Assembly: GCA_030642405.1 (NCBI GenBank) | Contig: DAOWNV010000010.1 | Span: 1-20,951, forward strand | Source: Desulfosarcina sp. | GTDB lineage: Bacteria; Desulfobacterota; Desulfobacteria; Desulfobacterales; Desulfosarcinaceae | Direction of reading: 5' to 3' | Length of the DNA stretch: 20,951 bases | Part shown: piece after piece, positions 1 through 6,370 of the stretch | Layout of the letters: each line of letters begins with the position of its first letter | Numbering within the stretch: the first letter of the stretch is position 1 | Made by a program: the position numbers and the translations under genes | The notes under the pieces: generated by a model | Database searches by the model: none | The model's input: the letters and a program-made list of their open reading frames with translations, nothing else | Told to the model about the DNA's origin: nothing

Positions 1-461
1 TAGTATCGGGTCAGTCCTATTTGGGGAATCTTCAAATAGCGGCTGAGTTCCTCTTCATAGGCCACATTCCACTGGTGAATGAGTTCTTTGTCCAGGGCCT
101 GGATATCGAGAGGATCCTTCGCCCCCTCCCTTTTTTCCATCCATTTACCGCTTTTCTCTTGGAATGTACCCAGGCATTTCAAGTGGCTCTGGGTGATTCC
201 CCATGCGAGATCAGGTGCCATTTGAAAGGTTTTCTGTATGGTTTCCAGCGCTTCCGGTTCCATCATGGCGCCAAATACGGTCTGCCACATCCGGACGTTA
301 GCCTGCATGGAATCGCTGGCTCTTCCCTTCGATTCCGGTTTTGGTTGAGCGGTATCCGCTGGAAATCCACCCTCCCAAAACTGTTTCATGGGCCCCCAGA
401 GATCGAAAAAAAGATCCGCCCAGCTCGTTGATTTTTCATCCTTTTCTTGCGTTTTGGTCAT
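1..461 (-). CDS. phaE: PhaE-like subunit of class III polyhydroxyalkanoate synthase (5' part only)
   Basis: The frame opens at an ATG at 459-461 and stays open to the left edge, so only about 153 N-terminal residues are visible. A GAGG six bases upstream of the ATG supports the start. The protein is Trp-rich and helical near its start (SWADLFFDLW, MKQFWEGGF). Near the cut end it carries a Trp-Asn-x-x-Tyr-Glu-Glu-Glu stretch and then YLKIPQIGLTRY, which resembles the conserved 'P-x-x-G-L-T-R' segment of PhaE proteins. PhaE is the non-catalytic partner of PhaC in class III synthases, which polymerise hydroxyacyl-CoA into carbon-storage granules. A phaC gene would be expected just beyond the left edge but cannot be seen. 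The assignment rests on this motif and overall composition. The main alternative is an unrelated helical protein. A plus-strand frame over the same bases is only its shadow. Confidence 0.68.
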   Translation of the reverse strand, partial: MTKTQEKDEKSTSWADLFFDLWGPMKQFWEGGFPADTAQPKPESKGRASDSMQANVRMWQTVFGAMMEPEALETIQKTFQMAPDLAWGITQSHLKCLGTFQEKSGKWMEKREGAKDPLDIQALDKELIHQWNVAYEEELSRYLKIPQIGLTRY

Positions 462-882
462 TCCACACCTCAATCCGGGTTAATCTAACAGATCGAATCT
501 CGTTTTTGTACGGAGACGATCTCTTCCACCATCTACAAAGCCCCCATGGGCAGCAAACATTTTGAATGGGTACGGCTCTTTTACGACGACCTGAAATAAC
601 ATTTTATGAAAGATCTAGTATTGGTCAAAGTCCTTGAAACAGATAACGATCATAGTGAAGATAGGGCGACTTGTTAAGCAGGTATGTTGCACATACATCT
701 ACCAGTTGGAATTTTCTCTCGTTCCCAAGCACATGAAAGCAGAATACAAGTTACGCTATTTGGGATTTGACCTTTAGTTGCCCTGAGTTCCCCGAGCGTC
801 CCCCACCACGCTGATAATAGATTCGGAATGGGGATGAAATTGATCGGCCATGATTGCGCCGGGCTTGGGGTGGTCTTCATGG

Positions 883-925
883 CGCATCAACGGTTGCATA
901 CTGGTAGACTATGGCCGTTGATGCG
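883..925. repeat. 11-base inverted repeat with 21-base loop
   Basis: CGCATCAACGG at 883-893 is the exact reverse complement of CCGTTGATGCG at 915-925. The right arm and its flanks (ATGGCCGTTGATGCGACA) closely resemble the right arm of the inverted repeat at 5852-5896 (ATGGGCCGTTAATACGACA), with a similar loop length. This suggests a dispersed hairpin element. Its function is unknown. Confidence 0.55.
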
Positions 926-1002
926 ACACGGAAAACGGGCGGAAGAACAAACAATTTAGGGTAATTAATAAAATTCACAATCATAGGCATTGCTCGCCCC
1001 CT

Positions 1003-1029
1003 AATCTGCGTCAATCTGCGTAATCTGCG
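1003..1029. repeat. Short tandem repeat, three AATCTGCG units
   Basis: AATCTGCG occurs at 1003-1010, 1013-1020 and 1022-1029, separated by one or two bases and followed by GATT. Similar 'ATCTGCGTAATCTGCG' runs are familiar intergenic debris in many bacterial genomes. No function is assigned. Confidence 0.5.
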
Positions 1030-1230
1030 GATTGGATTCTATTGGATAAAAACCCACACCCTACAACTCCGCCGCCTGGATTACATCACCAGTCCGGCGA
1101 AAAGGAAAATTGGACCTTCGCCGTCAAAACAACCGGCACACCAGATTGCCCAAGCGAAGGAGTGTATTTTTTTTATTGTATGTATGTTAGCGTTTGATTA
1201 TTAACGGGTTAGAAAATCAATAAGCCCGCA

Positions 1231-1395
1231 TCAACTATCTGAGGTCACTTTTGCAAAGGCTTCCGGCAATATGTTGCGAAGGCCCACCATTTTGAAATCA
1301 CAGTTGTCAGCCATATGGTTCTTCACTACGGCCCAACACGTTTCAATTGGCTGAAGTTCAGGATGGGAGGGAGGTGTGCCTTTTAGCTTGGGCGG
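1231..1395 (-). pseudogene. C-terminal remnant of an IS630-type DDE transposase
   Basis: On the minus strand a 54-codon open stretch ends at TGA (1231-1233) and is closed upstream by an in-frame TAG at 1396-1398. It has no start of its own. It reads HPELQPIETCWAVVKNHMA, then a segment with GLRNILPEAFAKV and the stop. This matches the C-terminal end of IS630/DDE_3 transposases, where the last catalytic Glu sits in a PELNPIE-type motif followed by a Trp. The catalytic Asp residues and the DNA-binding part are absent, so it cannot be active. The fragment begins only about 15 bases after the end of the nuclease gene, so the old insertion or deletion endpoint lies right beside that gene. Assignment to the IS630 family comes from the motif only. 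Confidence 0.72.
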
Positions 1396-1409
1396 CTATG
1401 GTGTAACAA

Positions 1410-2075
1410 CTACGGAAAGTGAATACAGTTCCTGTCCGGAGAAAAACCGGCCCAAAAGGCCTCCCACTGATTCTTCAACCGAACCTGGTTCTTTTTACTT
1501 ATCTTTTTCCCATTAGGACAATTAAATGCGTGAAATCGCTTGGATCGCAGGTTTCCCAGGTAAGCGCTGGATGGGGTTTCATTTTTATCTATAAGCCGCC
1601 ATAGCCCCCTACCCTCTTTCATTGCTTCTTTTTGTGCAGATAGTAAAGTCTCAAACTGATTGATATTGGGAGAGCGGTAATAAACATAAGCACATCCCTT
1701 TTTTACCAATTCCTCATTTACAAACACACCGTCTTCTCGATAGACGTAGGCCAATGTACGACCATAATGGTCCCTCGCTTCCTTGCCGGTGACCAATTTC
1801 AAACGCCATCCTTTGACTAAAAGACGGTTCAGTGACCGCGCCTCGTATCCCATGGGAGCTGCGGTATGACGTTTGTGGTCAATTTCAGGGGCGTCTATTC
1901 CGATGTAGCGAATATGTCGTCCATCATCTAAAATGATGGTGTCCCCGTCTGCGATGTGTCTGGCCGTAACCCAACCGCCGGCATAACTACAGGTTGTCGG
2001 AAGACTGAAAAACACCGATAGACAGAGAAGATACAACCAGGTTATCCGTCTGTATCCAAAAAAAAAGAATCTCAT
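1410..2075 (-). CDS. Exported staphylococcal-nuclease-type (thermonuclease family) protein with C-terminal Ada-like metal motif
   Basis: The protein has 221 residues. An N-terminal hydrophobic signal sequence (about 12-28) ends in CSYA-GG, a plausible signal peptidase I site after residue 32, so export is likely. The SNase fold covers about 36-160. All catalytic positions of the family are present: DGDT with Asp45, Arg56, IDAPE with Asp61 and Glu64, and Arg106 in HYGRT. It should therefore be a calcium-dependent phosphodiesterase acting on DNA or RNA outside the cytoplasm. A second small domain (about 171-217) starts YLGNLRSKRFH and keeps His182, Cys186 and Cys217 of the Ada-like zinc motif often found behind SNase domains. 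The usual 'PC' cysteine is Asp214. The ATG overlaps the stop of the upstream radical SAM gene (ATGA), so the two are probably translationally coupled. It is the last gene of the operon. Confidence 0.85.
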   Translation of the reverse strand: MRFFFFGYRRITWLYLLCLSVFFSLPTTCSYAGGWVTARHIADGDTIILDDGRHIRYIGIDAPEIDHKRHTAAPMGYEARSLNRLLVKGWRLKLVTGKEARDHYGRTLAYVYREDGVFVNEELVKKGCAYVYYRSPNINQFETLLSAQKEAMKEGRGLWRLIDKNETPSSAYLGNLRSKRFHAFNCPNGKKISKKNQVRLKNQWEAFWAGFSPDRNCIHFP

Positions 2076-3169
2076 CTTTCTAGTTCACAAACCTTAGTGG
2101 CACTTTCGTCCAGAATCTTCCCGAGGCCACCTTCGTGCGAAGGAACAAATCCCATTGTTTTTTTCCAAACCTCATCATCCTCCATGCAGAAATAGACCGT
2201 CACATCCGGCGCAAGTTCACGTAACCAATCAACCATCTTCTGATACAAAGAAATACGCAATGGTTTGAAATAACGCATCTTATTGTCAAGCCCGGTAATA
2301 AACTCACCATAGATGATTTTTGATGAGGGAAACCGTTTTGCCACGATCGCCTTGAGCGAGGGCATGAATCTAAAGGTTCCAAGACTGATCCATACGATGT
2401 CATCAGGTTGAACATAGTCGAAAATCATTGTCACGACCTTGCGGTACTCTTTTTCACACCCTTTATAAATCACCATCGGATCGAAGTGAAAGGAGATTGG
2501 GTACCCCCATTGCCGGCACTTTCGTGCAGCTTGCAATCGTTCTTCCAAAGAGGCGGTAAATCTTTCTTCACTACCGATGACACGCGGTGTGTTCAAGGAC
2601 CAGGACAAAATGGTTTTTTTTCGATGATCCAATCCTTTGAGCCGATCAATATTGACGGTCTTTGTCTTAAGTTCTAAAACCGCTTTTTTTTGAGCAGAGA
2701 ATCGGGAGACCAGGGTTTCGGTCAGATCGGTCCATGGCTCCCAGATGAGACTGTCCGTAAACTCGCCGGTTCCCACCCGTGCAATTTCACCTTTTTGAAA
2801 AAATTCGGATAGCTCACTGTCAAGATCGTCCCTGTTGACAAAATACTGTAGCAATGGAGGATGGAAATAGCTTTGCAAGATACAATAGGAGCAATCCATG
2901 TAGCAAAAGGAAGCCACATGCAATATCTGATAATCACAGCAGGTGTATTCCCGCGTACCCGGACAAGGCTTTAAAAATCCACCTTTATTCTTCGTCAGGT
3001 ATAAAATCTGTTTTCCCCTGCGAACAGGGTCGGATGAGAGGTTGATCTGTCGGTAAAGGGCAACGGGATCGTCGATGGTTTCTGCAGGAAGACCGATTTT
3101 TTGACAAACTCTTTTGGTTTCCGGGTGGGATTGGACAGCAGCATCTACAAACAGTTTTTTAAGTTTCAA
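2072..3169 (-). CDS. SPL-like radical SAM protein (spore photoproduct lyase family)
   Basis: The protein has 365 residues. The radical SAM cluster motif CYMDCSYC (Cys89, Cys93, Cys96; CX3CX2C) sits in the place and context usual for the spore photoproduct lyase family, followed by GTGEFTDSL, ELKTKT and FHFDPMVIY segments also typical of it. Known SPL reverses the spore photoproduct thymine dimer in UV-damaged spore DNA by radical chemistry. Here the segment matching the hydrogen-donor Cys141 of Bacillus SPL appears to read GEFTDS, with no Cys, and nothing in the window suggests sporulation. The true substrate is therefore open, and a related DNA lesion or another radical reaction is possible. 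The start is a TTG at 3167-3169, 15 bases after the upstream gene, with a weak GGA-type site in front. The gene overlaps the nuclease gene by four bases. Family assignment is firm; function is inferred. Confidence 0.85.
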   Translation of the reverse strand: MKLKKLFVDAAVQSHPETKRVCQKIGLPAETIDDPVALYRQINLSSDPVRRGKQILYLTKNKGGFLKPCPGTREYTCCDYQILHVASFCYMDCSYCILQSYFHPPLLQYFVNRDDLDSELSEFFQKGEIARVGTGEFTDSLIWEPWTDLTETLVSRFSAQKKAVLELKTKTVNIDRLKGLDHRKKTILSWSLNTPRVIGSEERFTASLEERLQAARKCRQWGYPISFHFDPMVIYKGCEKEYRKVVTMIFDYVQPDDIVWISLGTFRFMPSLKAIVAKRFPSSKIIYGEFITGLDNKMRYFKPLRISLYQKMVDWLRELAPDVTVYFCMEDDEVWKKTMGFVPSHEGGLGKILDESATKVCELER

Positions 3170-3184
3170 GGGTGATCTTTTCCG

Positions 3185-5371
3185 TCAGTATTTCTTTTTG
3201 GCATAATAGGTCCTCTGGGAGGCAACCAAGGCTTCTTTCAATGTGAAAATTCCTTTATTATTGAGTAATGGTATCATTTTGAGAAAGACTTCGCCAGTCA
3301 CAATCGCATCACCAAGGGCATCATGCCGTTTGGTAATCCGTACGCCAAACCTTTGGCAAATGGCATCCAAATCGTGATCTTGATGGGATGGATGAAGGAC
3401 GGCTGATAAATGCATCGTATCCAGAACAGGATTGATAAACCGAATCCCAGTTTTTTTTTCTTTCATCTGAAGCATTCGCATATCAAATGCAGCATTGTGT
3501 GCCACCAAAACGGTATTTTTTGCAAATCGATGAAAAAACGACAGGGTTTTTTCTATTGTCGGTTTTCCTTTCACCATCTTATCGGTAATACCATGAAATT
3601 TGTATGATTCCGGAGGAATCAAACGATTTGGGTCAACAAGTTGATGGATCGTTTCCGTATGCAATAAGCGTCCATTAACGACACGAATGGCACCAATGGA
3701 TATGATTTCATCACCGCTGCGGGGATCCAATCCGGTGGTCTCCGTATCAAAAATCGTATAGGTCAACGCTCCTAACAACCGAGCCTCTATTTCAGGTGTT
3801 TGCCCTGCCTGATTGAAGAGGTCGAAATCGTAAAAGTCAGGCCTGCTTTTAGGAAGGACGGCAACTTTTCTAACATCTTCCTTTTCCCTTTTGGAATTCA
3901 CTCTCGGTATAAACAACCGAAGGCAGTTCTCGTTGCCTGAAGGATCTTCCGTGTGCGGCCAAATTTCAGCATTGTGATGGGCCAATAACTCTTTCAACGA
4001 GAGAGGATATTCACTTTTGGGTAATATGATGGATCTTTCGTTCCACTGGCGCAAGGTTTCTATTGTCACCGGCGCCCCTTGCCAAATGAAATCCATCTGT
4101 ACCAGGTTGCCCGGTGCGGTCAATCTGATTCGGTTGCAGGTTACCCCCCACTCTTTCTTGAGACATTCAAGGACAAATTGTAAAGCAAGAACCAGTGAAT
4201 AGTGATCCACCAGGATCATGCAGCGGGAATCACAATACGCCACTTCAACCAACATATTGGAAATGGCAATCGACTCGGATTTTAAAGTCAAAACAAAATC
4301 AGTTGCCAGGATGGGAGAAAGCGGCCAACTGGATTTGGCATAATGGTTGGTTCTGTTCAGTTTGGTATCCAACAACCGGCTTAAGATTTCCGTCTCAGAA
4401 GCAATGATGCCTAAAAAGTCTTCTTTTTCCCTTGATTCCATCTCCGGAAATTGGATCATCAAATCAACAACCGAGCGAATGGCTGCGATCCTTGAACGAA
4501 GGGACTTGGCCATTTTTTTTAGATAACTATCCAACTGGTCGGCTTGTTCCAATTCGTGCGTAATATCCGTAAAGAGTAAAACGAACCCGGCAAAGCACTT
4601 ATCTTCGTCAAGGATGGGAAGCGTTTCCACTCGAAGTCGCCGCCTTTCACGCGTAACTAAGACAAAATGTGAAGAGACACTCTCTTTTTTTTCATTCATT
4701 TTTCGCTGGATATCTTTCAGCGCATGCTGAACCAGTTCAATATCAATCAGTGAATAAACGCTGCGATACAACCCGATAAAACCATCTGTTTCGGTACCCT
4801 TTTCATCTTCCAGTCGATCTTCTTCGATGGGTTGCTGCACTTTATTCAGTACCCGCTGGGCTTCTCGATTATACAGTAAAATACGTCCTACCGTGTCGCA
4901 AATCAGCGCGCCTTGAGTAAGTTCAGCCATAATTGTGGCCAAAATATTTTTTTCAGCTTCTGTTTTTGCCTTGGCGGACTCTATGGTCTGATCAAGGTTG
5001 TGCTTAGCTGCCTCGCATTGATCACCAAGGCTATTGATCAATTCTGCAAGGGTCTTCACTTCCCGGCTACCGTCAATTTTAATGCGATGTACTGGATTCA
5101 CCGTATTCATGACACGAGTTTCATCGATCAACTGGTTCAAGGGGATAATATAAAATCGAAAAAACCAGTCCAAAGTAAAACCAAAAGCAGCGGACAAAAA
5201 CACACCAGTGCTGAAAAAGTACCAGAACTGCGTTTTAAAAATCTCAATTAAAATCTGATGTTGGTGAGGATCAAGTTGTCGCCGGAAAAGCACTGCCAAA
5301 GATACGACAATGGTTGTTGTGAAGAGTGTACAGGCAATGGCAAAAAGCCAAAATTTATTTTCCTGTTTCAT
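3185..5371 (-). CDS. Membrane sensor with degenerate kinase core fused to DnaQ-like DEDDh 3'-5' exonuclease
   Basis: The protein has 728 residues from the ATG at 5369-5371, which shares its A with the preceding stop (TGATG); a TTG one codon earlier is less likely. In order: two membrane helices (about 8-30 and 50-72), a HAMP-like linker (73-130), a PAS-like sensor (145-275) and a helical region like a kinase dimerisation domain (280-340). The H-box position reads AKSLR, so the phospho-accepting His is replaced by Lys. The following ATPase-like part (about 350-490) has no visible N-box Asn or DxGxG motif, so kinase activity is unlikely. The C-terminal part (about 535-705) is a complete exonuclease domain: FDTETTG (Asp542, Glu544), HNAAFD (Asp630) and HDALGD (His683, Asp688). 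It resembles the epsilon proofreading subunit of DNA polymerase III. The gene lies between a response regulator and an SPL-like gene. A membrane-anchored, signal-controlled nuclease is the inference. Confidence 0.85.
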   Translation of the reverse strand: MKQENKFWLFAIACTLFTTTIVVSLAVLFRRQLDPHQHQILIEIFKTQFWYFFSTGVFLSAAFGFTLDWFFRFYIIPLNQLIDETRVMNTVNPVHRIKIDGSREVKTLAELINSLGDQCEAAKHNLDQTIESAKAKTEAEKNILATIMAELTQGALICDTVGRILLYNREAQRVLNKVQQPIEEDRLEDEKGTETDGFIGLYRSVYSLIDIELVQHALKDIQRKMNEKKESVSSHFVLVTRERRRLRVETLPILDEDKCFAGFVLLFTDITHELEQADQLDSYLKKMAKSLRSRIAAIRSVVDLMIQFPEMESREKEDFLGIIASETEILSRLLDTKLNRTNHYAKSSWPLSPILATDFVLTLKSESIAISNMLVEVAYCDSRCMILVDHYSLVLALQFVLECLKKEWGVTCNRIRLTAPGNLVQMDFIWQGAPVTIETLRQWNERSIILPKSEYPLSLKELLAHHNAEIWPHTEDPSGNENCLRLFIPRVNSKREKEDVRKVAVLPKSRPDFYDFDLFNQAGQTPEIEARLLGALTYTIFDTETTGLDPRSGDEIISIGAIRVVNGRLLHTETIHQLVDPNRLIPPESYKFHGITDKMVKGKPTIEKTLSFFHRFAKNTVLVAHNAAFDMRMLQMKEKKTGIRFINPVLDTMHLSAVLHPSHQDHDLDAICQRFGVRITKRHDALGDAIVTGEVFLKMIPLLNNKGIFTLKEALVASQRTYYAKKKY

Positions 5372-5736
5372 CAAAAAAGGAGATCTATGATCTGTTTTAC
5401 GACATCGGCATTTGAAAACGGCTTGGTAATATAGGCATCAGCGCCCAGCGTATTTCCTTTGGCCAAGTCGATATCACGAGTCATGGCAGAAAGAAATATC
5501 ACTTTCGTCGTTGTACATTTTGGATTCGATTTCAAATTCTGGCAAACCTGAAAGCCATCAATTGTGGGAAGCATGACGTCTAACAATACCAAATCCGGTT
5601 GAAAATGGTCAATGGCATTTAGTGCGTCTTCTCCTGTGTGAACGACCATGACCTTAAAATGGTTCTGTTCCATCAAAAATGTTAAGGGAACAGTGATGCT
5701 TGGTTCATCGTCGACAATTAGAATCTTCTTGACCAT
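5371..5736 (-). CDS. Stand-alone receiver-domain response regulator
   Basis: The 121 residues form a single receiver (REC) domain with no output domain. The acidic pair Asp9/Asp10, the phospho-acceptor Asp53 in LLDVMLP, Ser83 in FLSA and Lys105 in TKPF are all present, so it should be phosphorylatable. It ends in TGA, which overlaps the ATG of the sensor-exonuclease gene (TGATG), and it is the first gene of the minus-strand operon that continues through the SPL-like and SNase genes. A GAGG lies about 12 bases before the ATG, a somewhat long spacing. The adjacent kinase-like protein lacks its own His, so the phosphate donor is probably another kinase. A single-domain CheY-like protein may act by binding a partner, possibly the neighbouring sensor-exonuclease; this is inference. 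Confidence 0.9.
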   Translation of the reverse strand: MVKKILIVDDEPSITVPLTFLMEQNHFKVMVVHTGEDALNAIDHFQPDLVLLDVMLPTIDGFQVCQNLKSNPKCTTTKVIFLSAMTRDIDLAKGNTLGADAYITKPFSNADVVKQIIDLLF

Positions 5737-5781
5737 CGTTTTCTTTCACCTCGATCTTTCGGGCCTTTAAAAAGAACAAGG

Positions 5782-5795
5782 GCCTAACGTAAGGC
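5782..5795. promoter_or_regulatory. Near-palindrome upstream of the response regulator operon (candidate operator)
   Basis: GCCTAACGTAAGGC is symmetric at 12 of 14 positions (GCCT-n-ACGT-n-AGGC) and lies about 45 bases before the response regulator start, where an operator or activator site would be expected. No clear -35/-10 pair was found next to it. Function is inferred from position and symmetry only. Confidence 0.3.
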
Positions 5796-5851
5796 AAACA
5801 GGGTTACCTGACGATACAGCCGAAGAAGTTTGATTGCAGATGCATTCGACG

Positions 5852-5896
5852 GTCGTAACGGTTCCTTGAAATGTTTTAATGGGCCGTTAATACGAC
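5852..5896. repeat. Imperfect inverted repeat related to the one at 883-925
   Basis: GTCGTAACGG at 5852-5861 pairs with CCGTTAATACGAC at 5884-5896 apart from a three-base bulge; the loop is 22 bases. The right arm plus flank (ATGGGCCGTTAATACGACA) differs from the element at 911-928 by one extra G and two substitutions. It lies between the four-cysteine small protein gene and the response regulator operon. Confidence 0.45.
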
Positions 5897-5936
5897 AGTC
5901 ACATAAAAGGCAGTGAGTAGCCAACTCCCTGATCTT

Positions 5937-6164
5937 TTATAATATCAAAAGTGGATGAGCGATAAGTTCCATAAATACATATGTTAAAAAACCCACAACG
6001 GCGACAATTACACCGGTTACGTATATGTTGTTCAGTTTAGTTTTGTTTTTGTCTTTATCATGGTAGTAGACAGCATCGGCACACTTTTCACACCAGATTC
6101 GATCACGGCTGGAAACAAATGTGTTTCCGCATTGGCAGGTGACCTGCTTTGGTTTGAGTGGCAT
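5937..6164 (-). CDS. Small membrane protein with four-cysteine zinc-ribbon-like motif, unknown function
   Basis: The protein has 75 residues. The N-terminal part carries CQC (Cys10, Cys12) and CEKC (Cys25, Cys28), a pattern that fits a small zinc ribbon or other metal site, probably in the cytoplasm. A lysine/asparagine-rich linker leads to one hydrophobic helix at about 48-67. The ATG at 6162-6164 has an AAGGAAG site about seven bases upstream. The gene follows the symporter and the 28-residue gene on the same strand, but a strong hairpin (6193-6226) lies between, so it may be only partly co-transcribed with them. No known family is recognised. Its position suggests an accessory role for the transporter or another membrane partner, but that is inference only. 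Confidence 0.72.
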   Translation of the reverse strand: MPLKPKQVTCQCGNTFVSSRDRIWCEKCADAVYYHDKDKNKTKLNNIYVTGVIVAVVGFLTYVFMELIAHPLLIL

Positions 6165-6192
6165 GTTTTCTTCCTTTTGTTATTTTAGTCAT

Positions 6193-6226
6193 CGGAAACC
6201 GGTGGTATGTATACCGCCGGCTTCCG
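6193..6226 (-). terminator. Strong 16-base-pair hairpin downstream of the symporter genes
   Basis: CGGAAACCGGTGGTAT (6193-6208) faces ATACCGCCGGCTTCCG (6211-6226), giving a stem of about 16 pairs with one wobble and one mismatch in RNA and a very short loop. It sits 22 bases after the stop of the 28-residue gene on the minus strand. There is no U-run after it on either strand. It may be a weak or factor-assisted terminator, or a 3'-end stabiliser that lowers expression of the next gene. Confidence 0.5.
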
Positions 6227-6248
6227 AATCGTTTCGTTGTTGGTTATT

Positions 6249-6335
6249 CTACCCGAACAGTCCCCATCCAAAAGATGCTGTCCACAAGATGGAGAACGCT
6301 ACCAATCCAATCAGCCATATGTCTTCTTTTTTCAT
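6249..6335 (-). CDS. 28-residue one-helix membrane protein, candidate symporter accessory peptide
   Basis: An ATG at 6333-6335 follows a perfect AGGAGG with eight bases between them. The frame runs 28 codons to TAG at 6249-6251. The peptide starts MKKEDIWLIG and is then almost wholly hydrophobic and aromatic (Trp, Phe, Gly-rich) to the end, so it should form one membrane helix with the charged N-terminus in the cytoplasm. It begins 35 bases after the symporter stop, on the same strand. Small one-helix subunits are known beside other secondary transporters (for example MetS-type peptides of sodium symporters), so a role as a small subunit of the symporter is a reasonable inference. The strong ribosome binding site and composition make chance unlikely, but no homologue could be searched for. 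Confidence 0.68.
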   Translation of the reverse strand: MKKEDIWLIGLVAFSILWTASFGWGLFG

Positions 6336-6370
6336 AAGTGATTCCTCCTATGCAGTTGCTATAATGGGGA

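Larger units (their letters stand above)
462..1230. other. Gene-poor stretch with repeat debris
   Basis: No convincing gene is visible on either strand over about 770 bases. It contains an 11-base inverted repeat (883-925), three short AATCTGCG units (1003-1029), and a segment near 705-735 with a CTCGTTCCCAAGC motif that resembles half of a GTTCCCA/TGGGAAC palindrome. There is also a 7-base inverted repeat, CCTTCGC/GCGAAGG at 1115-1160, followed by eight T at 1167-1174. That repeat has a long loop and no plus-strand gene before it, so it is not called a terminator. The region ends at a transposase remnant. Together these suggest an accumulation of decayed mobile or repeated DNA between two gene blocks. 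The promoter of the phaE-like gene must lie in its left part, but no clear -35/-10 pair was found. Confidence 0.6.

Noticed and set aside
21..431. Plus-strand frame of 136 codons at the left edge
   Set aside because: The minus strand carries the phaE-like gene with a good ribosome binding site; the plus frame shows no family features.
674..880. Minus-strand frame of 68 codons in the gene-poor stretch
   Set aside because: It has no ribosome binding site or domain and lies in repeat-like sequence (GTTCCCAAGC motif), so it is probably not a gene.
1115..1174. CCTTCGC/GCGAAGG inverted repeat followed by eight T, terminator-like on the plus strand
   Set aside because: The stem is short, the loop is 32 bases long and there is no plus-strand gene upstream to terminate.
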